Assembly: GCA_948474755.1 (NCBI GenBank)
Contig: CAOLHI010000254.1
Location: 558,001-622,000, forward strand
Length of the DNA stretch: 64,000 nucleotides
Source: Ctenosaura bakeri
Lineage: Eukaryota > Chordata > Lepidosauria > Squamata > Iguanidae
Reading direction: 5' to 3'
Part shown: positions 1 through 9,800 of the stretch, piece after piece
Layout of the letters: every line of letters starts with the position of its first letter
How positions within the stretch are numbered: position 1 is the stretch's first letter
Translations under genes and position numbers: made by a program
Notes under the pieces: model-generated
Databases searched by the model: none
The model's input: the letters and a program-made list of their open reading frames with translations, nothing else
What the model was told of the DNA's origin: nothing

Positions 1-1712
1 TTTTCTCCTTCTTCTATGTCTGCCCTCTTCAAAAATTGTGTCTTGTGTGGTTGTAAGGCCGCTCTCTCGGATGGGCACTCCGAGTTCCCTTTTTGCCTTG
101 GGGAGACCCACAATGTGAAGGCTTGCTCTGTTTGTAGAGAGTTTACTGCCCAAACTCTGAGGAACAGGTCATCTAGACTCAAGTCCCACTGCTGGGAAGA
201 GTCATTGAAGATCAAAGAGCAGGCAGCTGAGCATACTGCCCTTTACACGGACATGTCTTCACATTCCTCCTCAACGGTGCGACCGTCGGCCACACCCTCG
301 TCAGTATCAGTGGCTGCCATACTGATGACGACGGTACCAGGTTCGGTACCGTCCTCGTTGCCTCCCATCTTGACACTACCTCGTATTCCGAAGCGAGTGC
401 CGAGTACTTCTGTGATCAGGGATGCCCCTGCGGGCTCGCAGGTGGCTAAGGCATCAAAACCGCTCACTGCTGCACAGCACAAGTGACCTTCTTCTCTTGA
501 CCCTTCCAAGGAGAAAGAGAAGAAGAAGCGTGGTTTGCCCTCTCCACGGAGGACCTGCCCACCAACACCTCCTCCGACTTAGCCCCTGGAGGAAGTCATC
601 AAGGAAGTGGGCCCACCTGATATATCAGCGGTATGTGAGGAGGATCCAGCCAGCGGCCTTTCTGCACCCTCAGGCCTGCCTGCCCTTTCAGCGCCTACTA
701 TTCCGCTCGGTCATCCAGAATATGGGATGGACCACCCAGAACCCTCCTTGGTCACACCACGGGCCCCATCCTGTCATCGGGCACCTTCCCGGGAATGCGC
801 CTGCAGGAGTGAGATGCGCTCTTCGAGCCGAAGGAACAGGCATCGGTTCCCGCAGCGGCGGGAAATCTTTCCTGAGCGGGGCAGATCTCAACCTGAGCTC
901 GACTTGCCCTTTTTCTCTGCCTCGTATATAGTGAGATACGGGCACGAACACCTATAGCGAGAGCAGCCGGAATCTTATCACACCTACTCCCCCACGTATA
1001 GGGATAGGTACCACGCGGATGTGTGCCGTTGGTCTCCGTACCGTCGTTGGTCCCAGTCACCATCACCCGGTTCCAGATACCATTCTCGGTACCAGTGTTC
1101 GCCTTCGTGTTCCTGCTCATGGTTCCTCTATCATGGAAGATCGAGGGACCGTTCTCCATGCTACCGGCCTGTGTCGCCTCCTCCTTGGGTGACTGCTACC
1201 GTATCACGCCCAAGTTTCAGAAGCCCTTCCGGTACAGAGCTTGGCTGCGGCCCTTACTTCTACCCAGGCCATCCAGCACCCGCTTCCTACTGTGCTGCTG
1301 ATCTCTGCTACCACGGTGTCACAATTGACCTTTGCTCCACCGGTACCGTCTTCACATCCATCAACGGTACCCGCTCCGCCAGGGAACGTGTCTCTGCTGG
1401 CTCAACAACCTCCGGCACAGAGCTCGCCTTCTCAATCGTCACAGTCCTGTGAGTCTGACTCTGACTCTGCTGACTCGACTCCTGGCTCTCATGAGCCTCC
1501 GCCCTTGGCTTTTGGGGACCCCACACCGGATTCAGCACCAGAGGACGTTAAACAGTTCTCCGACATCCTTCTTAGGATGGCAAATGCTCTAGGACTTGAT
1601 GTTTCCGACCCATCTCCAGCGGTATAAGATCCTGTGTTCCACTGTGTGGATACCCGTCCTCCATCTGCGGCACCGTTACCATTTCTACCGGTACTGCAGG
1701 AGGTACTGAAAC

Positions 1713-2499
1713 TGTCATGGGCGCGGCTGAGCTTGCCGCCGATGCGGAGGCCGACGCTGACGTGGACAGAGGCCTTGATGCTTCGGAAGCCGCCACCGAC
1801 GCGGGCGGAGGCCTGGCCGCCTTGGAGGCCGCTGCGGACGGGCCTGTTAGCAGTGCCGGGGCCGGCGCGGGGCCTGCCCCAGCAGTCGAGGCGCCAGCAG
1901 GCTCGTCGGGGAAGGCAGGCCCCGGCTCCAGTCCAGAGTTTCCGCCCACCCGTGGCTCTGACTCGGGGAGACTGCCGCCCCTCCTCTCACGTTTCGGCAA
2001 TGGCGGCAGGGGAAAGAGGCAGTCTGCCGGTCCCGGCGGCTGCTGGAGAAGCAGCTGCGGGCTGAGAGCCCTCAGCTGTGAGGCCAGGCGGCAGGCTGAG
2101 GGCTCTCAGCTGTGAGCCCGGACCTGATTGGTCGCCGCTGGGCCAAGGGGCTACTTAGGACGGGCGCCGGGAGAGGAGGACCACGAAGCAACAACTGTCA
2201 GTCTACCGCGTCCTCCTCTGCCTGTGTCCGGATCCAGCCCCTCCCTCCAGCGACCGCGTCCAGCCTCCCTGGCGGCCAAACCCTTGGTCTTTGCTATGGG
2301 TGATGTAACCCTTTCTTTGCTTTAGGAAGTAACCTTGCCTTTGCGTTGGGACTTAACCTTTGCTTTGGGACTAATTTACATTGTGCGGGGGCTTTGCTGT
2401 GGGGGTGCTGTAACACTCTGTTTACTGGCTCCCACTAATAAACGCTGTCAACTCCAGCTGCTCGCCCCGCGTCTGCTTGGTCTCCACCAGCCGCTGACA
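1713..2499 (+). mobile_element. Solo LTR nested in the DIRS gag region, 5-bp target-site duplication
   Basis: The insert begins TGTCATGG and ends GCTGACA, giving the short terminal inverted repeat TGTCA/TGACA with TG...CA ends. It is flanked by the exact 5-bp direct repeat GAAAC (1708-1712 and 2500-2504). The gag-like reading matter resumes immediately outside. A poly(A) signal AATAAA lies at 2437-2442, which puts the LTR in plus orientation. The first 500 bases are very GC- and CpG-rich, unlike the surroundings, and include an imperfect duplication of a CTCAGCTGTGAG-type segment near 2070-2115. No internal retroviral or Ty3-type coding sequence is present, so it is a solo LTR left by recombination between two LTRs. 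Whether it is ERV or Ty3/gypsy cannot be decided from an LTR alone. Confidence 0.85.
2437..2442 (+). promoter_or_regulatory. Poly(A) signal of the nested solo LTR
   Basis: AATAAA lies 57 bases before the LTR's CA end, the usual place at the R/U5 side. It supports the plus orientation. Confidence 0.6.
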
Positions 2500-3368
2500 G
2501 AAACATCCTCGGGCCCAGCCTGCATCCTCGCAGCTGATACCTCATTGTCTAGAGCACCTCTGCAGGACTCAGAGGAAGGATGTCGATTTTTTGTTTAATC
2601 ACCCAGTGCCAAACTCCACTGTTGTTCAGTCTTCCCAGACCAAGGGTGGCAAGAGGACGCACACCACCCCGCCAGACCGCGAGGGCCGTCGTCTGGACAC
2701 CTTTGGCAGGTGCTTCTATTCCGCCTCCTCCCTTATTGCAAGGGTTTCCAACACGCAGGCCTGTCTTGCTGCATACCAACGCAACCTCCTGGACAGATTC
2801 TACCCTCTGCTGGCCCATCTTCCAGAAGACCATCGGACAAGCACTATCCAATTTTACGAGTCGGTAGCGGTCTCCAACCAGCAGATCCTGTCCTTGTGGC
2901 ACACAGTCGAGGGGGTGGCCCGAGTGATGGTGGGTGCCGTCGCCCTTTGATGCTTCACCTGGCTGAGGTCTGCAGGCCTCCAGGAGGACAGTAGGAAGCG
3001 GATCAAGGACCTGCCTTTTGATGGACAAGGTCTTTTCCACTCCACCACCGACGAGGTGATGGACCACCTGGTGAAGGCGCGCCTTACAGCTAAGCGGATG
3101 GGGATCCACCAGATGCTGCAGTCTTGGCGCAGCTTTGCTTCCTGCTCTTCCTGGCGCCGCTCTTCTTCTTCCACCTACCAGCCCTGCTCTCTGCGCTGGG
3201 CACCGTCTCGGCCCTCGACATTGTCTTCTTCCCAGAGACCTCTGCGAAGACGCCAGGTCTCTTTGAAGAAGTCTTTGTTCACGACGAAGTCGCAGTTTTG
3301 ACCACCCACGCAGGTCACCACCACATCCACTATTAAGCCTGCCTACCAGCTTCGTTGATCATCTGAGC

Positions 3369-5095
3369 TTGGCCCAACATCTCTACAAATGGCGTCACAT
3401 CATGACAGACTCTTGGGTTCTCTCCATCGTCCGTCTTGGCTACGCCATCAAATTTCAAAATATACCACCTCGAGGTGTCTATTATTCCACCCCGGCCAAC
3501 TCAGCTCTGTTGGAGGAGATCCAGTCCCTGCTGCACAAAGGGGCCATAGAACAGCTACCATCCTCGGCCAGTACCACCGGCCTCTTCTCCTGGTACTTCA
3601 CGGTACCGAAATCGGACGGTAACTTATGACCGATCCTGGACCTCAGAGGTGAATTCCTACATCCTACCCAGGAGGTTCAAGGTGGTCACTCTCTCCTCCA
3701 TCCTGCCCTTCCTCCGACGCCGGGATTGGTTCACCTCCATCGATCTACGAGACGCCTACTTTCACATCGCAGTTCAGTCACAGTCCAGGAGGTACCTTCA
3801 ATTTGCCATCTACGGTACCTGCTACCAATTCAGGGTGCTACCGTTTGAACTTTCCACCGTGCCCAGGGTCTTCACCAAATGCATGGCCCCAGTGGTATCG
3901 CACCTCCGCACAAGGCACGTTATGGTATATCCCTACCTCGACAACTGGCTGTTGGTAGCGTCCTGCAAGCAGAAGCTGTACGGGGACATGCACCTCACGC
4001 TCTCCCTTCTGTCCCACCTTGGCCTCAGGGTAAACTGGAAGAAGTCGCACCTCGAACCAACCAGGGTCCTGGACTTCATAGGAGCAACCCTAGACTCGGT
4101 CTCTGCCAAGACCTATCTTCCTGCAAAGCGGGCATGCACTCTGCGTCAAGCTGCTACCGCTGTCCTCCGCATCCCTGTCGTCTCAGCGAGACGGATCCAG
4201 CAGCTTCTTGGCTACATGGCTACGTCGGTCACCTATCTTTCCTGCCTTTGCGCCCGCCCGCACCAGCATTGGTTCATCAGGGCCTTCGATCCCCTCCTGG
4301 ATGACCAGAGCCGTCTGCTTCACGTCCCTCAACAGGTGTGCCACTCCCTTCTCTTGTGGCTCTCCTCCTGGCACCTGCTCTCAGGAATGCCGTTCCGAGA
4401 CCCGTGCCCTCGGGTCACGGTAACAACGGATGCCCATTGCAGATGGGGAGCCCATTGCAACGCTCTCAGGGTGCAGGGACGCCGGGTCAGTCCAGAGACC
4501 CGCCTGAACATCAATGCCCTGGAACTCCTCACCGTCCTGAAAGCTCTATGAGCCTTGCGCAACCTGGTTGCCAGCCACATGGTGCAAATCCTGATGGACA
4601 ACACAACAGCCGTCTACTATGTGAACAGGCAAGGAGGGACCCGGTCCACCATTCTCCTCTCCATAGCCCTTCGTCTCTGGGACTGGTGCGTACCGCTCTG
4701 AGTTCACCTGGTCGCGGTGCACCTGGCAGGCCATGAAAACACTACGGCGGATGCCCTCGGCAGAGACACCTCGAGCTACCACGGGTGGTCCCTCTCCGAT
4801 ACCGCTTTTCGAGCGGTACTAGCCCGGTGGGGCAAACCTTCAATCAACCTCTTCGCCAGCTACCTGAACAAGAAGTGTCCCCGATACTGTTCGAGAGCCA
4901 GTCTGGATCGGGGCTCTCTCGGCAACACCTTCCAGTTCCATTGGGGCGACGGTCTCCTCTACACATTCCCGCTGTTTCCTCTCCTGGGCTGAGTGGTCGC
5001 AAAGATCCTTGCAGATCGTGCTGACGCCATTCTCGTAGCCCCATACTGGCCGAGACAGCACTGGTTCGGGCCCCTCTTCGAGGCTGCTCGCGTCT
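3369..5095 (+). pseudogene. DIRS-type reverse transcriptase / RNase H, broken
   Basis: The RT begins with WVLSIVRLGYAIKF and SALLEEIQSLLHKGAIEQLP, continues through YFTVPKSDGNL, then after a stop (3627-3629) RPILDLRG. A frame change near 3650 leads into an open block of 300 codons (3649-4551) with DWFTSIDLRDAYFHIAV (RT motif with the first catalytic Asp). The catalytic box reads YLDN where YLDD is expected. RNase H follows: TTDAHCRWG, NINALELLTVL, a stop at 4549, then MDNTTAVYYVN and AGHENTTADALGR, which carry the expected Asp/Glu/Asp/His-Asp residues. The trailing KPSINLFASYLNKKCPRYCS and DAILVAPYWPRQHW segments are typical of the DIRS RNase H C-terminal extension. Stops, frameshifts and the altered catalytic box show it is inactive. 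Confidence 0.85.
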
Positions 5096-5186
5096 GACTT
5101 CTCCGGTTCCTGATGGTAACGAACCTCCTGTCACATTCGAACAGTCTTGTGCTGCACCCAGACCTACCACTCCTGTCTCTCCACAC

Positions 5187-6167
5187 GTGGAGGATAACCT
5201 CTTAGATGCTCCAGCCAAATGGGATGTCCTCACCGCAGCCAGGAAGGAGTCTACGTGTCGCTCTTACCACTACAAGTGGCAGAGGTTCACTGCCTTTGCA
5301 AACGAATGCCATGAACCGGTATCGCCGGTTGCTCTGTCTACTGTGCTGCACTTCCTCCTTCACCTTCGGGAACAAGGACTGGCTTCTCCCTCTTTAAAGG
5401 TCTGCCTTGCAGCTATCATTGCCTACCAGCCACGCGGGTCCCCCTCGGTATCCCTCTTCAGGGACGCTACCCTGAAGCAGTTCGTGAAAGGCCTGCAACA
5501 CCTTTATCCACCAGTGTCGCCACCACTACCTCCCTGGTCAATGTCCTTGGTGCTATCCCAGTTGACGCAACCACCTTTCGAGCCCATGGCTACTGCTGAT
5601 GACAGGCTCTTGACCATGAAGACTGCCTTCCTTGTAGCTGTCACCTTGGCCAGGCGAGTGAGCAAGCTGACAGCACTACGATCCGACGAGCCCTTCTTGG
5701 TCTTGCATCGGGACAAGGTGGTCCTTCGACCAGACATCTCCTTCCTACCCAAGGTTGTCTCCAACTTTCATCTTAATCAGGACGTCATCCTTCCTACTTT
5801 CTATCCTGACCCGACTATGCCTCTGGAGCGGTCTCTCCACTCCCTTGATGCTTGTCGGGCTCTGGCTTTCTACACTCAACGGACTTCCTCCTTCCGCCAG
5901 ACTCCTCACCTGTTCGTCTGTTATGGTGCTTGTCGGAAGGAACACAAGGTATCCACCCAGAGATTTTCCAAATGGATGGCTCAAACTATTCTCCTGGCGT
6001 ACGAACTGGCTAAACAGCCTCCGCCAGCTTTGCTTTGGGCCCACTCCACTAGAGCCGTGGCCTCTTCAGCAGCTCTCCTTCAAGTTGTGGACCTGTAGGA
6101 GCTGTGCCGTGTGGCTACCTGGTTGCAACCTTTGACCTTTGTGCGCCACTACTGGTTGGACTGTTGA
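5187..6167 (+). pseudogene. DIRS tyrosine recombinase with an internal stop before the catalytic tyrosine
   Basis: An uninterrupted block of 303 codons (5187-6098) has the N-terminal SAM-like part (ESTCRSYHYKWQRFTAFANE) and the catalytic core. Box I arginine sits in VTLARRVSKLTALRSDEP and the HxxR box is WAHSTRAVASSAAL. TAG at 6096-6098 ends the block. Reading on in the same frame reaches RVATWLQPLTFVRHYWLDC with the presumed nucleophilic Tyr at 6150-6152, then TGA at 6165-6167. The recombinase cuts and rejoins DNA to insert a circular cDNA intermediate in DIRS elements; here the stop removes the nucleophile. This is the best-preserved part of the element. The start at 5187 is only the first ATG of the open block. 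Confidence 0.85.
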
Positions 6168-6289
6168 GCCCGGTGAGATGCCCGTTTTGGATGTGCGGTA
6201 TTGTCTTCCGTTCTCTAGGACCTGACCCATTGTCCACTGGTAAGCTACACAATCTCCCAATGTGTGAGGCACGGAGACCACAAAGAAGA

Positions 6290-6582
6290 AGGACAGGTTG
6301 CTTACCTGTAACTGTAGTTCTTCGAGTGGTCATCTGTGCCCTCACACAAACCCACCCAGATGTCCCCTCTTCAGGTCCTGCTCTAGCGGATTCTAGAGCT
6401 CAGAAGAGACCGTTGGCTTGGCGGGCTGAGCATGCTCAGTACGGGGATGGGGGAGAGGTTCCCGCCAAGCTGCTTAGCTCTGTAATCTTCTGGACGCTAC
6501 CGCGCATGCGCAAAAATCCCAGTGTGTGAGGGCACAGATGATCACTCGAATAACTACAGTTTACAAGTAAGCAACCTGTCCT
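6290..6582. repeat. Inverted repeat at the right end of the DIRS element
   Basis: The left arm (6290-6347) starts AGGACAGGTTGCTTACCTGT and the right arm (6524-6582) is its reverse complement with about 5-6 mismatches or gaps. The spacer is 176 bases. Arms include GTTCTTCGAGTGGTCATCTG / CAGATGATCACTCGAATAAC. DIRS elements end in inverted terminal repeats with an internal complementary region, and this structure is best read as that right end. Unique sequence resumes at about 6583. Confidence 0.75.
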
Positions 6583-6813
6583 TTTCCTACTGTCATGCAG
6601 TCCTTCACCTCTAATTGTTGTCTGGATGTTGTTGGACTCTAGTTGCTATTGCTCCCATCCAGTCAGACCAACATTGAGGGGCAGTGGAAGGAGTATGTTT
6701 CGTACTTGGTTAGGATTGAACTATGGCAAGAGTTGTAACAAGATTGCTTCTTTTTTAGTCAAAACTAAAAGCTGATGTTGTTTCACATGCTTTCTCCATC
6801 TAATTCTGTTTAG
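6583..6813. other. Intron sequence between the DIRS end and the first visible EPS15 exon
   Basis: Contains a degraded stretch (about 6605-6675, TGTTGTTGGACTCTAG and CTCCCATCCAG) resembling the palindromic hAT-like MITEs found elsewhere in the window, then a pyrimidine-rich run into the acceptor TTTAG at 6809-6813. Nothing else is recognised. Confidence 0.4.
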
Positions 6814-6861
6814 ATTTGGGATCTTTCTGACACAGATGGCAAAGGTGTCTTAAACAAACAG
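6814..6861 (+). CDS. EPS15: EPS15 exon a: EH1 second EF-hand
   Basis: Sixteen codons, [16 protein letters not shown], phase 0 at both ends. Acceptor TTTAG before, donor GTAAAC after. It carries the conserved EH-domain Trp and a canonical EF-hand loop start (D-T-D-G-K-G). Confidence 0.95.
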
Positions 6862-9800
6862 GTAAACAATGTGAATTTTTTAATAGTGTCAAGGAATATC
6901 AAGGATCTAAAAAGGCTCTTTTGTAGTATATGTTGTGTTAGTATGAACTACACCTTGGTCTTCTCAGTAGCATTAAGCCTCTACATTTTGTGTTAATGGC
7001 CTGGTAATGTTACCTTGTATGTTGGGGGTCCCAGGAGGGGCGCCCAAATAACCAAATAAAAGCACAAGATGGGGAAATTAAGCTCAAGCACTCTCCTAAG
7101 CTAACGAGAGGCAGGGTAGCTTCAACTAGGATCTTTAACCCTATGTATACAGCGTCAGGTCAGAGAGCAGCTAGACAAGGTTTTAAAGTAACAAATAATA
7201 TTTTATTGAAGACAAATAACGCGAAAGACACGACATACACTAACTAACTTGGAAATAGAAATAGAGAGCTTTAGGGGAAATGGGTAATACGACACCTGGT
7301 CTCGTAGTCCTGGAGAGAAGCGGGAATTGCAGGAGAGAAAGCTCAGCGTGACTTGCTGAGGGGAGTTCCTTCAGACTACTGGCAGCAAGGCGGGATGGAA
7401 GTCCAAAGTAGTCTGAGGTAGTCCCGAAAATGGGGACTTTTTATAGGGTGGATTTTACCTACAGGCTATGCCATGCTCGGTGAGAACAAAGGGAATTTGT
7501 AGCTGGGCAAAGGCATTGGAAAAGGTCAGGTTTTGCATGATGAGCTTAGCGCTGGATGACAATAGTATGGCCAGTACACTGATGGCCCAACGTAAAGGAA
7601 TGGCTCAGCTCTTGGCCGTGTGTCTTTGTAAAGATTCGTGCTGAGCAAAGCCAGTTTGCAGGGAGGTTTTTCCCTAAAGCATCGGAGAGGCTTAAGTTGC
7701 CTGCCTGAATGAGGTTTGGAATGTACAACCATTAGCGCCCACGCCCAATACGTGCTTGTCCGGTGGACCTCTGCAAACACGTGGAGTAGGGTGGCAGAGA
7801 AAGGTCAAGCAAAGGCCAAATTATTTGATATCAAAAGGATATCTAGTGCTCTCACCCAACATATCATAACCGTGATAACAGTAAGATCCAAACAAAGTTG
7901 TTTGTTTGCTGCTTCCCATCTACCATTCTCCCTTCAATGATTCCGGAAACAGCTGTGAGGGAATGTGGTGTGTACATGTTTGTAGGAGTCTACAAATGTG
8001 TGGCTGCTTCCATTATTTTGTTTCTCATGTTGCTACGGCAAGGGCATGGTATTGTTTATAGACTGGGATGATGGAAGATGTGGACAGTTTTTGTCTCCTT
8101 CACTCAAGAAAGAAATTGAGGAAAGCACAGGCAGGAAATACTGCATTCCTCCCATCCAACTTGTTATTCCTCAACAGCATCAAAAAGATATTGCAGGAAA
8201 TTATTCTGTAATTTCTTCTGATTATGGCAGCTGTCCCCACTTGCTCTCCATAACAGACTGGGATATATCTATATGCAGAGGGATCTTGTAGTACCTGTGA
8301 GACCAACTGTGAGCAAGAAGTTGGTTATGTAAGCTTTCATAGACTTAAGTCTACTTCATCAGTTGCATGTAGGGAACAGACCTTTGTAGCTATGAATGAG
8401 CAAGCTCTATGTGTAAATTGTAGTGGAAATGCAATATTTGTGGATATGGTGATGAGGTGACAAGTTCAAGTTTTAACAATGTTTGTTGAGGGACACGAGC
8501 AGGAAGAAAGATGTTGCATACCACTGAAGTAGATAACCATATAAAGAGAGGGCAGTGTTATTGTCCAGAATAGGTTGTAGTTCATTGATGATATGTCTGA
8601 ATGGTCTCAGTTGGGAGCAGTATATGACCAGTAGTGGGATTCTGCCATTTTCCTATCTTTAATCTGTTGTGTAATAGACTAGTCTTGGGTATAACATCTG
8701 TTGCTATTTCTGTTCACTCTGTGCTTCTGATGAAGTAAACTTCAGTGTATGAAAGCTTATGCTACATTTATTTATCTCAAGTCTCAGAGGTCCTACAAGA
8801 TCCCTTTGTGTACTATCCAGACTAACACGGCTATGTCTTTGAGTTCTGAGACATAGCTGTTTCATTCGTTGAAAAAAAGTTATAATTCTGGTTCATGAAA
8901 AATATTTGCTTGACCTGGAATCTTTTCTTAATGCACCTTGGAAATTACACCTACCTACTGAAGAGAAATAAATTTAAAGTGCACTGGTATGGGAGAGACT
9001 ACTTTTAGTTATCTTGGACAGCTGAAAATACTTAGGCTGCAGGGTAAGCAACTTGAGGTATTTAGTGTAATGTCTTCTAAATTAAAGGGAACTTTCAGCT
9101 GGAGAAAGTTGCATCACACGTTTTTAAAACCCTCCCAGTTTAACCTTTCGAAAAATGTGCAGTATTTCTAATGGGGTTAGAGTGCAAGAGAATGCATAAA
9201 CAAGACATAATGTCCTTTGAGTTTCATTGGCTTTGTGTTGTGTCACCTCTCTTGCTGCTGAGAGAACTATGTTGCTTTGTGATACCTGTTTTTCTGCTGT
9301 ATTTTGAAGAAATTTCAAAGGTGTCAAGAGTCTGATACAATGTTTAAGAGGAATACACTGGATTAAAGAGTACTTGTTTATTTGATGCAGTGTACTTTTG
9401 GTTAAAAATTCATTTTGTGAGATTGAAATTATTGTAATTTCTTTCTCCTTCTCTGTAGGAATTTTTTGTGGCTTTACGGCTTGTAGCCTGTGCACAGAAT
9501 GGATTGGATGTTTCATTGAGTAGTCTCAATTTGCCTGTTCCTCCGCCTAGATTTGTAAGGCATATTTTTAAATTTTTAGTTTTAAGTACAACAAAAAGTT
9601 ATCTACAAAGTTATGTAACATGCTTGCTAAATAAACCATATTCAAGGTGTCCCATGCAACTGTTTACCACGACTAAATTATTGTACAGTGATAGAATGAA
9701 GATTTTTAGTTGGAGCCTGTAGTACATTTTATTCTTATTTTTCTTTCATATGGTGTGTCTATATCTGTATATAGAGAAAAAAAACTAGACATTGATATTT

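Larger units (their letters stand above)
16..3330 (+). pseudogene. gag-like region of the DIRS element, broken
   Basis: The first open block (16-486) starts with a cysteine-rich head (CVLCGCKAALSDGHSEFPFC, then CLG..H..ACSVC) like the N-terminal zinc-knuckle-like region of vertebrate DIRS gag proteins. A Ser/Pro-rich block (1241-1627) contains an acidic run and the stretch EDVKQFSDILLRMANALGL, also typical of this gag. The block 2591-2950 (for example FGRCFYSASSLIARVSN) is the gag C-terminal part. Frame changes and stops separate all pieces, and a solo LTR (1713-2499) interrupts the region between the acidic block and the C-terminal block. No intact protein is made. The stretch 2950-3330 is too scrambled to assign with confidence but includes a recognisable TTDEVMDHLVKARLTAKRM segment. 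Confidence 0.7.
1..6582 (+). mobile_element. DIRS-like tyrosine-recombinase retrotransposon, decayed, 5' end outside window
   Basis: Three coding blocks occur in the DIRS order on the plus strand: a gag-like Cys/His-containing ORF (16-486 and following pieces), reverse transcriptase plus RNase H (3369 to about 5095), and a tyrosine recombinase (5187-6167). It ends in an inverted-repeat structure (6290-6582) and not in LTRs. DIRS elements are known to integrate by recombinase instead of a DDE integrase, which fits the absence of any integrase motif. Frames are broken many times, so this copy is dead. The left terminal repeat must lie before base 1. It sits upstream of the first visible EPS15 exon and is therefore probably intronic. 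GGTACC hexamers recur through the coding part. Order and motifs are seen; the family name is inferred from known DIRS proteins. Confidence 0.88.
7020..7861 (-). mobile_element. Solo LTR, minus strand, in an EPS15 intron
   Basis: On the minus strand the element starts TGTTGGGTGAGAGC and ends GGGACCCCCAACA, with matching TGTTGGG/CCCAACA ends. A TATA box (TATAAAA, 7439-7445) precedes a poly(A) signal (AATAAA, 7202-7207) by about 235 bases, the order expected for U3-R-U5. CpGs and the GGGCGCCCC block near the U5 end also fit. No primer-binding site or internal coding sequence adjoins either end, so it is a solo LTR. The flanks (TTGTA and TATCA) do not show a clean target duplication, so the exact ends could be off by a few bases. 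Family unassigned. Confidence 0.65.

Noticed and set aside
1572..2115. GC-rich open frames in the 1.7-2.1 kb block as host genes or a CpG-island promoter
   Set aside because: The block is inside a solo LTR with exact target duplication, so its composition is that of the LTR.
7526..7780. Minus-strand frames of 60-84 codons in the 7.5-7.8 kb region as retroviral coding sequence
   Set aside because: They lie within the U3 part of an LTR, have no retroviral motif and are at chance length.
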